Shown: positions 17,703-30,923, counted from the first letter of the stretch. The stretch is 64,000 bases of DNA from Trogon surrucura (GCA_020746105.1 CM036620.1:40203206-40267205), one strand, 5' to 3'. The notes: generated by a model from the letters alone, not told the origin. Translations and numbers: made by a program.

Positions 17703-18738
17703 ACTGGCTAAGGGGAAGAAGCCAAAGAGTTGTGGTCAATGGGGCGGAGTCTGGTTGGAGGCCTGTATCCAGTGGAGTCCCTCAAGGGTCGGTACTGGGA
17801 CCAGTATTATTCAATATATTCATCGATGACTTGGATGAGGGACTAGAGAGTACTATCAGCATGATGATGACACCAAGCTGGGAGGAGTGGCTGACACACC
17901 AGAAGGCTGTGCTGCCATTCAGCGAGACCTGGACAGGCTGGAGGGTTGGGCGGGGAAAAATTTAACGAAATATAACAAGGGTAAATGTAGAGTCTTGCAT
18001 GTGGGTAGGAACAACCCCAGGTTCCAGTATAAGTTGGGGAATGACTTATTAGAGAGTAGTGTAGGGGAAAGGGACCTGGGAGTCTTGGTGGACAGCAGGA
18101 TGACCATGAGCCAGCACTGTGCCCTTGTGGCCAGGAAGGCCAATGGCATCCTGGGGTGTATTAGAAGGGGGGTGGTTAGTAGGTCAAGAGAGGTTCTCCT
18201 TCCCCTCTACTCTGCCCTGGTGAGACCCCATCTGGAATATTGTGTCCAGTTCTGGGCCCCTCAGTTCAAGAAAGACAGGGAACTGCTGGAGAGAGTCCAG
18301 CACAGGGCAACTAGGATGGTTAAGGGAGTGGAGCATCTCCCTTATGAGAAAAGACTGAGGGAGCTGGGGCTCTTTAGTTTGGAGGAGACTGAGGGGTGAC
18401 CTCCTTAATGTTTACAAATATATCAAGGGTGAGTGTCAGGAGGATGGAGCCAGGCTCTTCTCGGTGACAACCACTGATAGGACAAGGGGTAATGGGCTGA
18501 AACTGGAACATAAGAGGTTCCGCTTAAACTCGAGAAGAAACTTCTTCTCAGTGAGGGTGACGGAACACTGGAACAGGCTGCCCAGGGAGGTTGTGGAGTC
18601 TCCTTCTCTGGAGACATTCAAGACCTGCCTGGACACGTTCCTGTGTAGCATAATCTAGGCATTTCTGGTCTGGCAGGGGGATTGGACTTGATGATCTTTC
18701 GAGGTCCCTTCCAATCCCTAACATTCTATGATTCTATG
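17703..18738 (+). mobile_element. CR1 LINE, young, 5'-truncated copy
   Basis: This is the 3' kilobase of a CR1 non-LTR retrotransposon. It aligns almost base for base with 43059-44110 in this window. It begins inside the ORF2 reverse transcriptase region just before the [21 protein letters not shown] motif (about 17780-17840). It then carries the thumb and C-terminal region ([18 protein letters not shown] at about 18230) and ends in ATTCTATG repeats, the CR1 3' hallmark. The catalytic FADD motif is lost: a short deletion at about 17860-17872 leaves AGCATGATGATGACACC where the other copy has AGCAAGTTTGCTGATGAC. A further ORF2 frameshift at about 18398 is shared with the other copy. The 5' truncation is normal for the family. 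Confidence 0.93.
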
Positions 18739-19954
18739 TGATCCTGAACAAGCACATCTGCAAGGTGGTGGTAATACTCCTAACTATGTGAAACAGGGAC
18801 AAAAACTGAGGTTAAAACTTCTCTGTCCAAAATCAAGCATCAATCCAAAGAGAAGACACACCTCAGACTGGCTGGGAACAGTAATTACTCAGAGACATGT
18901 TCTGATAGACCATTTATTTTTCCATGTCACAGAGGGGTATGACTGGCACCAAAGAAAACGACTGTAGGTGAGGGGCTACGTTTTTAAGTACCGCACTTGT
19001 GCAGAACAACATGATGACAGAGCACAAAAGAACAGAAAAGGAGGGCAGTGATGCATACCTTTTCCTGGCTCGCTCTCTTCTGTAAGACTGGCCTGTTCTT
19101 GTTCTTGGAATAATGTGTAATCCTATTAACTGTGAGGTTATTCAATTCAGAAGTGAAGCACAAGAAGCCAGCTTATTGTATAATGCATAAATTATGTTCC
19201 CAAAGCTTTAACATCTCAATGCTATCTTGCTTGGCTTGTAAGTGATCAAGAAAATCAAAACATTTTCATTCTAGTTCTCATTTGTCTACAAATGAGTATC
19301 AAGGATGATGCTACAAAACAAAATTAAAGCTAATTCTTTATTATTTAAAAACTAATTACTGCTTTTCCTGGTTTCCATGGGCAATGCCTTTGCAGACTGG
19401 GCAAAAGTAAAAGTTAACAGGTTTTACTGGAACAGGAATGCAAATGAAGGAACTCATGCCACATGGAAGGTGAGTTCACTGCCAGTTCATCAGCTTAAGA
19501 GTGAGAATCACCTACTAAAAAGCTTAAGCTATTAGGGTCCAGACAGGCAGATGAAGAGAAGTGTCACTCATTTACAACTAGCAAAAACTTTGTGGCTTCA
19601 TTTTTCTAGTAATTTGCTAGCCAATAAAATATTAGGGCTTGGTTCCTAAAGAGCTGCTCTGTTAATTCTCTTTGGGGGGATCTCAGCCCTTCAAAATTTC
19701 ATGATTTTCTTCTTCCCCAGCTATGTTGAATAGATGGCACACTGGTGACATCTGTAAGATGAAGAGCTTCCTTCTGCATATCTAGACTGGGGCTTCCTTG
19801 CTGGGCAGCAGCTCCCAACAATGTGCATGTTTCAGTCTGTTTTGCTGCTTTCAGCTGCCTGAGAATCTTTTAGAAACCTCCCATCAGAGCAGTGTGGTAC
19901 CAGCCCGGCCACATGTGCTCAGCCACTTGGTGTCACACTGGCTGCCTCCAGCCA

Positions 19955-20226
19955 CCCGATGGGAGGGTATTGAGAAGGCAGGCCCAGGCTCCTCTCAGAG
20001 ACATGCAGTGAAAGGACAAAAGACAGCAGAAGAAAATTTTAAGCACAAGGTCAGTCAAGCCATGCAATAGATTGCCCAGGGGTTTGTGGAATCTCTGTCC
20101 TTTGAGATGTTCAAAACTTGACTAGATACAGTCTGAGCAAACTGGTCTACACTGGCCCGGCTTTGAGCAAGGTGTTGGATCAGATGGCCTCCAGAGGCCC
20201 CTCCCAGCTTAAGGAACTCTAATACT
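19955..20226 (+). mobile_element. CR1 LINE fragment, old
   Basis: This is a decayed piece of a CR1 3' region. Recognisable words in order are GCCCAGGCTCCTCTCAGAG, GCAGTGAAAGGACAA, TTGCCCAGGGGTTTGTGGAAT and a GATCAGATGGCCTCCAGAGG end segment. Many substitutions and indels, and the lack of a terminal ATTCTATG repeat, mark it as much older than the two long copies in this window. Confidence 0.75.
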
Positions 20227-23200
20227 CAAGAAACACAAATACAAAAATGCTTTGGAGAAATCAATGTGAAAAAAAAATATGGCCACTTAAAACATTCTAT
20301 ATGGGATGCTGGGAAATTGCCTTCATGATCCCCCTCATAATCCTTTTATTTTTGAGTAGCAGCATTTTAGAATGATGAGGTAGGCTGAGAGTGTTGACGA
20401 CAGCCCGACAAAAATGTGTTTGGCCTTATCCATTGTACTTACGTAAGTAGAATGCTAAGTTGTTTTTACCATATAGACAGGACTTATTTCCAGTCTGGGT
20501 TAACTAATGAAATATCACTTATTTGGGTTGTCTGTAATAGTGGATGCTGTTTTTTTCCCCACATGACTCTAAAGTTCATTTCATATTATCTGCTCATAGA
20601 TCTGGCTTTTTGATGCTGCTGATGAATTGTCAGTTGTGGTGAATCTAATCTTGAAACAGAATAAGGCAGAAATAAGTCAGACTCAAAGACAGACTAAGCT
20701 TTTCTGATTACCGACTTCAGAAGGCATAAGAGTAAGAAGAGATGTTATTAAAAATATACAAAATACTGAATAGTGTGAAGAAGACAGCTGGGGCATATGT
20801 ATTTACTGCTTCTCGCAATGCTAAAATGAGACAATTTTCAGTGAAACTGCGATGGATGATGGGGCAGTGGGAGGAAAGAAAAGGAAGGGTTTTTATTAAC
20901 AATAACTAGACTGCAGTTTCTTGACACAAGATAAAATAAGGGCTGGGAATTTAGGAAGATTTGAGAGAGACTGTATATAATTTACCTGTGCAGGTTCATA
21001 GATTATGATGGTTTATGCAGAATGTGAGGACTTAACTGTCTTCTTTGTTTTCATTGTCCTCTGAGCGTATAGCCCTGAGCAGTGAACAAGAACGGCTGTC
21101 AGTATGGCAACTTCGAGCCCTTTTCTAGGACTCTTGTCTAAAAGAAATAATAATAAAGCAGCATATAAATTAATTTTATGCTTTGTAGGCACTGGTAAGC
21201 TACTACAGTCAAACATATGTCAATTTGTTTTGTAAAGTGACAAATGATAAATAACAAAATTGAAAAAACAACATCCACAGCTTATTCTACTAGTAAGGGA
21301 AGAAACTGAGTAAAATTTGTAGTGAGTGTCTTCTAAAGTTATTTTACTCTGAACACATCTAGCACTGTAGGGGCCAGAGTAAAGTTAGCACCTGCAAAAG
21401 TTCAGTTGTCTTCGTTTCAGGGTTCCATAGTGTACTAATAAACTGCAGCAAGAAAGCACCAAGCAATAAGGTGATTCCACATTATGTATGTGGATTGTAT
21501 GTGGATTGAAAATGAATCTATATCCAGACTTTTGGTGTAGGGAAAGCACATGCCATTCTATTCTGCAATGGTACAATGAAGGAGATCTTCATGTTGCCTT
21601 TTTGAGTATGTAAATGTTTTAGAATATTTTTACTGTAAATTTTCCCTCAGTTGTGCTCCTCTTTATCCTGCTTCATGTCTCAATATTGCAAAACTAGAAA
21701 GCATATGGCATCCTAGAGATTTTAAGACCCCCTTGAAATATTTCAATGGACTTATTGATTTAACCATGTCTTTGAATGGTCTGATGTGCACTCCTCTCAG
21801 AGACCCTAATCCATTATCCTAAAAATGAACAGATGAAGGCTGTTGACAGGTAGTTATGGGAGAGATTATTTCAAAGTACCTCAAGAATGCCAAACCTCTG
21901 AAAAGTTCCATTTTGATGCTGCAGGCTTGTAAACCCAACATCTCTGCTACAGCAAAGCAATTTTTTGTGAAACACTGAAGTAACAAAAACGCTCAGGCAA
22001 TTTGGATGCCTAACTTCTCATTAAATAACTTGCAGTTCATATGTGCATTTTTATATGGACTGAGTGATTTAACTGTTTTTTCTTAGAGGTATTTTAATGA
22101 CTGCAGTAAAAGCAAAGTTTTATATTTGGTGGTGAAGTTTGCTGTTTTTAATCAAGACAGATACTGTGGTGGAAATGTCCTACTGAGTTGTGGGCTACCC
22201 AGATCATAAAGCAGATTCAACACTATCACTAGTGGAGAGTTTTTAAGGCCCAGCTTATGTTTGATTAGGTATGCACTCTTTAGAGAATTTTTAATCTTAC
22301 AAATAAATACTTTGTTTATGTAGATTATCTAGATTTATTCAGCATTTGTATTTAGTCAGAGGCTGGACAATTACCACTCGATACAGCTCTGTAAACAAAG
22401 CTATTATTCCAGAAACATCTGTATAGCTTTAAGAGACACTTGTTTAACTCCTTGCAAGCTTTCAGCATAGCTGCTGTTTTGCTGTTGCAGTAACGCAGAT
22501 GGATCAATGCTTAAAAGTCCCCTTTGCTGAGAAAGGTGGAACAAAGAAAACGCACAGAGAATCCCTCCCACACTTCCACATACATCTGCATGCTGCCTGG
22601 CTTCACCAAGTTCTATCTATCTTCCATTTTCTTTACTCACCTCTTATCTTTTATTTATACCGGCACTCTGTAAGCTTTATTCTGCCAACAGTTTAAATAA
22701 CTGAAGTCAGCAAACACAATACATCTCATACGCTCTTGGCATGGCTTATGCGACCCTGCTAAGAACACAGAGACGCAGAACGCAGCCCAAATTCACTTCC
22801 CTCCCTTGCTCTTTTGAGCTGTGTTTGCCAAAGCTAACCATCCTTTAAGCTCATCTAATAGTTTATTCCAAATGAACAAGAAAAATTCCAGATGCAGGAC
22901 TTTCCAACAAGACATAAACTTAAAAACTTAAGTTATGTTTAATCAAAGATATGAAGGACTTTGGAGGGCTAAAGACTTCTATTATTTAAAATCTAAATTT
23001 TGTACGTGCTTCAAATAAGTGAATGTTTCCATTGCACTGATATTGTTTGCATTATACTGTTTTAACAAAAGGCTCCCATTTTAGTTGGAATACAAAAAGA
23101 GGGAAAAAAATAGGAGAAAACAGAGTTGAGTATGACTAGTTCTTCTCTATCCCTATAGAACTTCAAGATGGATCTAATTTTTAATGACTGGCTTTCACAT

Positions 23201-25782
23201 TTATTGGTTTATGGGATACAGGGCAAAGAGGTCACACGTGGATGCCATGATTAGGACAGGATTAACCTTGTCAGCAGAGGGAACTTAAAGGGATTTAACC
23301 AGTCATAACTGACTGCAGTAGAAAAGGATCATTTCAAGTTAAAAGTGCCTGCACCTATTTCCTCCACAAATAACAAAGGGGATAGCAGATGGGATTCAAA
23401 GGAGTTTGCCCTGCACCACACAACTTAAGTCTTGCTTGTACACAAATGTGATCAATGCAGCCTTTTCCAAGCGTGGCTATATAAGGCCATGTATACACAA
23501 TTGTCAAGCTGGAAGTCCTCAAGAGTTTACTGAAGTACCTCTATAATTTCAGACTTTTGTGCCAGTTATTTCTATGTCAGATTAGAAAATGTAACATTAA
23601 AGTAACACAACTTTCTCAGCCTTCAGTACCATCGGCAGGACTGTGCACCAGTCACGCACACATGACTGAGGGCCGCACATGCAGCAGTGCAGCTGCAGTG
23701 CCATAGACATCCCCTGGCCCTTCATGATTTAAAAATACCATCAGAAATCTTGTGTTGGTATAAAACTCTCAGAGCGGCAGAACCATGTCAATGAAATGTT
23801 AAGTTTGGGCTAGGTAGGTTATACTTACTGCAATTCCTTCGCATGTGGTGGCCCTCTTCCAAAGTAAGATATGTACACACATCTCTATAGAGTTTTTATT
23901 TCTGATGAGGTGCTACTCATGGTAAATGCTTTTACTCTGAAATATGAGTGTTCACTGCCAAAATTTCATAGATAACTAACCTAAACTGTATGGGGGTGGG
24001 TTTGCATATTTGTGTTGGTTGGTTGGTTTGAGTTTTTTTTCCCTGGTTAAAGTGATGAATACACTTTAACCAGGCTCCTGTGTTGACTCCATCCTCCAAC
24101 TCCATCTTAGACCAGAACCTGTCTAACTGCAGTGAGGCAAAAGGGACAGGGCAGGGAGGCAACTGGAGTTGTACAATGTAGATCACCTCAGAATTCACTG
24201 CCACGCTTCCACCATGTGTTAAATATTTGAAGAGTGACTGATTTTATCTCTAAGCTTTCATGCTTAGAGAAAGGGAAACATGCCTTGGACAAATACCACA
24301 TATCACTGTATTAAAGTAGGAAGAAAGCCTTTTTTGAGGGGTGGATGTTCTGCTGTTTGTCTAAGGCTCTGAAGACTTCAAATTCCTCATAAAGGAATGA
24401 TGCACAATGCACACACCAGCTGTGTAAGCTGCACTCAACATCAACTGATGTTGATATACTGCAGTCTAAATGAGAAGGCTTTCTAATAAAAAAGGATTCC
24501 TGCTACACCAAACACAACTATATCAACAGTGTTGTTGGTAACTGTACACACTAAGCTGAACAAAAGATTCCTGCCATGCAAACATCATCTCCATTGAAAA
24601 GAGATCTACCATGTATTTTGGCCTACTGTAGCAAAGAGAGAAACTCTTTGACAATGTAATGTCTCTAAACAACTAAAATGCTATATTTTTCCCTTTTAAC
24701 TCCTTTGTGTTTTTCCCTTTGAACTAACTGTACAATCTTTCAGGCAAATACACACCAAATGAGGTCACATTTAGTATTTATCATTGCTTTCACAGTTGGT
24801 ACTTTTATTTTCAAAGCAGCATTATCAGGGAAGCTCCGTTTGAGATGCTTCAATTTAACAACTGAAACAGGACTATTAGGGAATGCAGTCGCTTGCAAGG
24901 CTCTCCAGATAAATGTCCTAGAGAAGTCCCTGCTCAGTAGTGCTCTCTATTCTCTTAAGCTCCCTCATCCTACGCTGTTTGAATTTGCCCTGTTAAGACA
25001 CAGTATTTGATAGTTATTGCTCTGAAGTTTTAGATTGTTGTTCCCTCAGGCCACTCCTGAAATTGAGTTTCATCTCATGAGACCATCCTGTGAAGTAAAA
25101 GGGTAATGAAAATATCAGGAGGCAGACTTTATTTTAAACGTAAAGCAGAACACCTTAAGCTCTTTTAAGAAGTCTCTGCACTGAAGATGTCTCAGCATTG
25201 AATTAACACCCGCCTTTCTCCTTCCCAGCGCGTGACAGCAGCCGAGTATCCTGACCGTGGGCTCCGGCGGGAGTGCAGGAGTTCAAGGTCTCCAGGGAAA
25301 GCTTTGGGCTCATTACCTTTTATTTTTCGTTTCTTTTGGTTAAGGCAGCACATTTTCCTTCAAGCCCCAGTGCTGATCTGAATTAATCTCTTGAACTTTC
25401 ATGCTGAACACAGCGTTACTCTACTCCGGTTGCGCGGACAGCTACCGCTCTCCGCGGCGGGCTTCCCGAGAAGGGCCGGGAAGCACAGCTTGCCAGGCTC
25501 GCCGCGCTCCCTCGGGCACGGTCTCTGGCTCTGTGCTTGGGCTCCCCCGGGGCCGCCGGCGGCGGGGCAGGGCGCCCGCTACGGGGCTCACCACGGAGCT
25601 CCGCAGTCACCGCGGCACAGGTCGCCGGCAGGCGCGGCAGGTGCCGGCGGCGCGGCGAGGCCGGTCGAGGAGGCGGCGGGCAGCGCCTCTCCGGTTCCGC
25701 CGCCCGCCCGCTCGCTCGCTCGCCCGCCCGCCGGGGGAATCGCGGCCCGCGCGCCGCGCCGCGCCGCGCCGCGCCCGCTCAC

Positions 25783-25910
25783 CTGCCCGCCGGCTGCTGC
25801 CTCTTGCACGTTGTTGCCGCCGCCCCGCGGCAGCGCCCGCCGCCGCCGCCGTGCCCCTCAGCGTGCCCCGCGCAGCACCATGCCGGCGCGGGCGGAGCGC
25901 GGCACTGCCG
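25783..25910 (-). other. MFAP3L: Candidate non-coding first exon of MFAP3L
   Basis: On the minus strand the sequence GGGCAG|GTGAGCGG at 25785-25776 is a near-perfect splice donor within the CpG island, and would end a leader exon at 25783. The transcription start, and so the 910 end given here, is a guess. A second plausible donor (GTG|GTGAGC) lies at about 25588 and could define a longer or alternative exon. Confidence 0.35.
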
Positions 25911-25917
25911 CAGCGCA

Positions 25918-25972
25918 GTGCCGTGCCGTGCCGTGCCGTGCCGTGCCGTGCCGTGCCGTGCCGTGCCGTGCC
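25918..25972. repeat. CCGTG pentanucleotide microsatellite in the CpG island
   Basis: Ten perfect tandem copies of the 5-base unit CCGTG, preceded by a partial unit (GTG) and followed by CCGCAG. The array sits within or just upstream of the presumed MFAP3L first exon. Its perfect register suggests ongoing length change. Confidence 0.97.
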
Positions 25973-28900
25973 GCAGCGCTGCCCGCCGCTCCGCCGCTGC
26001 CGGCTCTGGCAGGGGAAAAGTAGGTCAGGGCGGCACTGAGCATGCTCGGGGCCGGGCCGGGGGGCGGCCCTGGGGGCCGAGGGGGCGAGGGAGCGAGGGA
26101 GATGCCTGTGCCCGCGGCCGCAGCCGCCGGGGCGAGGACGGGACCGGGCCGCCGCTGCCGCTGCAAGAGCCAACGCGGGCGGTGCGGCGGCCGGAGGAGA
26201 GGCGCGAAACGAGCCGGCGGCTGCGAGGCCGCTGCCGGGGGAGGCGGGAGTAGCGGTGGAGTGTCGCTCTGCCGCCCCCACGGGTCCCCGCTGCCCGTGC
26301 GGAGCCGATGGTCCGGCGGGAGCGCTCCCACGTGCCGGGCGGCGCAGTGCTGGATGCGGACACCTGTCATCGCATCCCTTCTCGGAGGTGCCTGCGGAAG
26401 CAAGAGCTGCGGGAAAAGGGAGAAACCCCAACCTGTTTGGATAGTCTCGCAAATCAAAATGTTGTGCTGCAGAGAAACGGCACGCATGGTTTCCCCGCAG
26501 GGCTGTATTCGTAACGGCATTACAGTACCCAACTCCAGTTTAAGTCCAGTCTGAGAAAATCCCAACCTGTGGGAAGATGACACTGACTCTGTAGGTGTCC
26601 AAGTGCTTTTTCACAAGAGGGTAAAATTGTCTTTAGCTTGAGCAAAACTGCTTGAATGTGCTTGGTGCTACCTATGCAGCCGCTAAAAATGGCTGGGGAT
26701 GTATGTGGACAGCCACAGGCAGGAGGCTGGCAGGGACCTAGTGTAGGCTGGTGCTGTCCTGCGCTGCTCACCCCAACTTCCTCCCTCACCTGTGGATGAA
26801 GGGCCACCTTCAACTTGAGCATAAAGGCCAGTGGGTTAAACTATCGGGACTGTGTTTCCAGATGTTTGAAATCATTCTAAAGCCAGACTTGGACCTTGCT
26901 CTTGATATCCTCTTCTGATTGCTTCCTGGACAGCAGTACCTGAAGCTCTTCTGCTCCTGGGAGGAGTAATCAGAGAGAGCATTGGCTGAAACTGCCAGAA
27001 AAACCTGGGTTAGAGTTGCATCTCATTGTAGGAGGAGGCATAGGTGAAGCACACTGTGATGCACATCAAAGCAGGTCTACAGTCTGCATAGGGAAAACTG
27101 AAGAGGAACAGCAACAGAAGGTTCAGAAATGGAGAAGAAGACCCACTCCAGGAAGCCTGACTGCTTACACCAAGGGTCTGGGCACTTGGACCCACCACCT
27201 TGCATGCAAGAAGAGAAAGGGTGGCTACAGCTGTTGAACATGGATGCAGCCAGTGCTTGGGAGTGGTGCCAACGCTGGTGAGACGAGGGCTGTTGGCAGG
27301 CAGGGCTTCAATGTGTTCAGGGTCTCCAGTATGGAAAAATTGGAAGACAGTGGGGAAGGTGCATCTGATGTTGTCAGGCTTGGCAAGAGCCAGGTGCCAA
27401 CTGACGGAATAGGTCAAGGAGTGTTCTTCTTACTCATCCACTCACCCAGCAAAACATTTTATTGATGGGAGGAGCTGTTTTGGTCATAGGACTTTGTTTA
27501 CCACTGACTTGTGACTTATGCAAACTTGGCCATGATCACTGTTCATTTGCTTTTCCTTCTTCCCATGTTGAAGTACTAGTTTTGAACATAATCAAATGCC
27601 TTTTCCTTATAGGTTGATGATGGAGCAGTTAGATCTCACAAACTCCTTTAAGTCAGGTAGCGTTCTGCTGCTCTCTGAGTGCATGTCAGATCTATGTCAG
27701 ATGAGGTTGAATTTTTTGTATGTGGAAAAGTCACATACTTTTCCTTAGTCCCTCTGAAAGTGGCTACCCTTTCAGTTTCCTTGGGTTTCAGTGAACATAA
27801 GCCTGTGTTGCTGGAAACAACTGTAGGAATTTGCATGCCGACACACCTGCTGAAGAGGAGTTTTGCTGGGACTTTTGTCTCATTCTAGCACTTCCACATC
27901 TTAATATAACCCCACTTCTGACCGTAAAACCACCACATGATTTGCTCTAGGTCCTTTCCTGGGAGATCCCTGTCTCCTATGCTCTGTGAGGCCTGTGCTT
28001 GTCGCCCCCTTCACTGTAGCTGTGCTGGGGATAACTCAGCAGGGAGATGAAGTCTCCCATTGCTCTTCATGGTCTGCAGCAGTTAGGAAGCAAGGACTTG
28101 TACCACCACAGCAGTTAAAAGCAGTGGCTATCCTGCACAACTTCTTTTGGTTCGATATCTCCCAGTCTTGCGACCAACATGTAGAAGCCCTGAGGAGGAC
28201 AGCTGAGCTGTGAAGGCGAACTGCCTTTTCCAACACCCGCGGCATACAGCCACTATCTGACCATAAATTCCTGAAGACCAACGAGGAGCAGCCTTCAGGC
28301 AGCTGCTTTACTGAGGGCTTCAGATTTGCTGGTCCTGGTCTGTGTTTCCAGCATTAGGTATACCCACCATTTGTGCCTCAAAACACTGCAAATTTGCCAA
28401 GCTTTTGGAACTGACTCTGCACCCTGGGAGTAAGGCTCTGTGTCTTCAGTGCATAGGAAAAAAACAGCTATGGTCTCTGGAAGAGAGAGGGAGAGCTGGC
28501 TTCAAATGCATATTTTATCCAGCCTGGACCAAGGTCTGAAATCCCAGTCTGTCAGGTGAGTGTGTGGACTTCTGGAGACATTTTTCCATTCTACCTTTCC
28601 AAGAGTGCTTTCACCAGCTGTGTGCAGAGGACTGATGCACTGAGTGGGGACTGTAACACAGGTCTTCCTGTATACATGGGTGTGTACTCTAGGTCTAGAT
28701 TAGCTATAAAAATCTCCCTAATTTACCTGAGATTAAATTATTATATACAGATAAAAGTGTATAAAGAACAAAATGGAGAATGTTGTTATTTTCTTTGATA
28801 GTGTCTGTCACAGATAAACACTGGCATTTTATAGTTAGTACTACAGTGAGCACATTTTACTTTTATAAAACCATAGCATTGTTTAATAAGAAGCAGCCTT

Positions 28901-30419
28901 TTACCTTAGAACAAACAGAACTTTGGTATTGCTTGTAGTTGTATCTGAACAGTGTAATCAGGGAAGTCTTGTAATCGTGATGTTAGAAATCTAAGATAAG
29001 ATTAGATTGTACATTTTATACAATTCCTCTATCCACTAGACTGAGTGAGATACAGGAATGCCTGAGAACAGCTTGTATGCCACAATGTAAGGTAACAGAA
29101 GAGAAATGAAAGAAAAAAGGAAAGTTTTCAAATAATATTGAGCAAAATAGCTGTATTAATGTGCCAGTCAACATAGATACATGAGGGGATATGCCATTTA
29201 GAAATTAGAATGACATATTTCACGTAAGGTAGAAAGGAAAATTTTGATTACAAGAAATGCCTTTTTTCAGTATGCTGATGTTACTCTCATTTTGAAAATT
29301 TTTAGACCCAAGTACAATTATATCTTGCCTAAATACTAATGAGAACATATTAACTTTACTATGAAACGCATCTTCAGCATGCTATATTAACTCAGTGTAT
29401 TTTTTTCTGAAACATAAGCTGCATTTTAGTTTTATTTGTATCTGTTACCTGAGATTGTTACATATAAAAGACTGCAATTCCAAGCTAGGCCAGCACTGCT
29501 TTCTTGGTTGAGTAGTATCCCAATTTTTGGGAAAGACATGGACACGTGAAAGGCACAGATCTGGCCTGCAACTGATCTTGGTTGGGAAGGAGGTGCAGAA
29601 ATCATACAGCCCTGGGAACTCCTGGCTGGCACCGAATGTGCCAAGACTCGTGTGGGAGGAGGTATCATGGCAGGGGATGGGCGTTCCTACCTTGAACCAG
29701 GCAACTGGTGTCTAGTTCAAAGTTTGTTAATTTATTTAGACCAGTGTATGTTCTTGCAGTAAGTGAGGAAGGACACACTTCCTTTGGCATCTGGTCAAGG
29801 AGAGAGCTTGCTTTGTATCAGTCCTTTCAGAAATATCTTAGTCGAAATTGTGTCCTCGAGCATCGTGGCTTATGTCATGGCTTGTGTTTTGTTCTTGTTT
29901 CTCCTCCCTACCTTTTGGAGCAAATCAAAATACATTAAAAAAGATGAGTCATGAAGCTCGTGATCTTATGGTGGTTTTTATTTGTACCTCATGATATCAT
30001 GTAGTGATAGCTATTTCTCTTCTGCGCTTCTGGATTTGCTACTTTCCAGTTTTGTTGGTGCTTCCTTTTTGTCCTCTAAAAGCATTTGAATGGGAATGAT
30101 CAATTAAATTTTATTCCTTCACATGCCTTATGTTTTTAGGCATGGGATTACAAAAGTAATTTATTTTTATACTTTTGTTGTGACCCCTCTCATTCTTCCT
30201 CCCAGCAGAGGAAAAATTCTTGTCTTATTGAGAAAACTTGCTCTGCAATGATCCACTTTCATGACTCACTTCCGAGGAAAATTCCTTCCTGAACTATGCC
30301 ATAGACGCAGTCCATAAATGAAACAAATCCACTAATTCTGTGGATGCAAATATGATTCTTCCTGAAATTAACAGCGTATCTTTTGTGGTTTCATTTCCTC
30401 TTTGACATTCCCTCAGCTT

Positions 30420-30923
30420 TCAGTATATTCTCTTGATGTAAAGATCTCTTGCTGTCCTACACATGTATGTGGACAGTTTCCACACGTGCTTGTAGATGTG
30501 TTGTAGGTGGTGTTGCTCAGGCTCTTCAGTGATGTGTGCTACAGAAAGCCAAGCTGGCGTGGATATGCTAAGCCAAGGGCAGATATGTCTGCATAAATTA
30601 TTGGTAGCTGAGGAGAGGTTGAAATCCACACCTCTTGTGATCTGAAGGGAAAAGTCCACAATAATGTCAAGGAAAACTGGGTTCAGAGTGTTTGGCACCA
30701 TTGTATAAAAGCTGCCAAGCTCTTCAGGGCAGGAAGAAATAAAAGAAGGGCTGGTAAAAGTCCCTCTGTCCTTATCCCTTCCCCTAGCAACCTTGCAGAA
30801 AAAAAACTTTCCATGTGTAAGTTGAGACCAACTGAGAGCACTTCTTACAGATAAAAGAGCTTTGGTTCCTTTCTTTTTTTCTGCACTCCCCACCACTTCC
30901 CTGCCCCATGATTTCCCATACAT
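30420..30923 (-). other. Unassigned 167-codon open frame
   Basis: An ATG-initiated minus-strand frame of 167 codons, the longest in the window outside MFAP3L, CR1 and the CpG island. The product would be mixed in composition, basic near the start (SAEKKKGTK) and rich in His/Tyr/Lys near the end (EEPEQHHLQHIYKHVWK). It shows no signal peptide, clear membrane span or domain that I recognise. No convincing promoter or splice context is visible. A frame this long can arise by chance in 64 kb, so I do not call it a gene. It could be part of a lineage-specific non-coding transcript. Confidence 0.12.

Larger units (their letters stand above)
13602..25782 (-). other. MFAP3L: MFAP3L first intron (about 12 kb)
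   Basis: This intron is inferred to join the CpG-island exon to the first coding exon. It contains a 19-base A tract (17295-17313), a short TA repeat near 17428, a young CR1 (17703-18738) and an old CR1 relic (about 19955-20226). An ATG-started 119-codon plus-strand open frame lies at 15379-15738, with no family I recognise. Around 15.1-15.3 kb there is an AT-rich block with several octamer-like ATGCAAA words. The stretch 16.3-17.3 kb is moderately GC-rich and may be an old unclassified repeat. No other exon or RNA gene was recognised. Confidence 0.65.
25400..26360. promoter_or_regulatory. MFAP3L: CpG island, probable MFAP3L promoter
   Basis: An abrupt block of very GC- and CpG-rich sequence with GC-box-like runs sits in otherwise AT-rich DNA. 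It lies upstream of MFAP3L at the distance expected for its first exon. It contains a (CGCGC)-type run near 25748-25775 and a perfect CCGTG repeat array (25918-25972). No TATA box was recognised, which fits a CpG promoter. Long open frames run through it in several frames on both strands because stop codons are rare in such DNA; I do not call any as protein. Promoter direction is inferred from MFAP3L on the minus strand, and transcription in both directions is possible. Confidence 0.8.

Noticed and set aside
25391-26583. Very long Arg/Ala/Pro-rich open frames on both strands (up to 281 codons)
   Set aside because: They coincide with the CpG island, overlap in several frames, and are low-complexity translations of GC-rich DNA that lacks stop codons.
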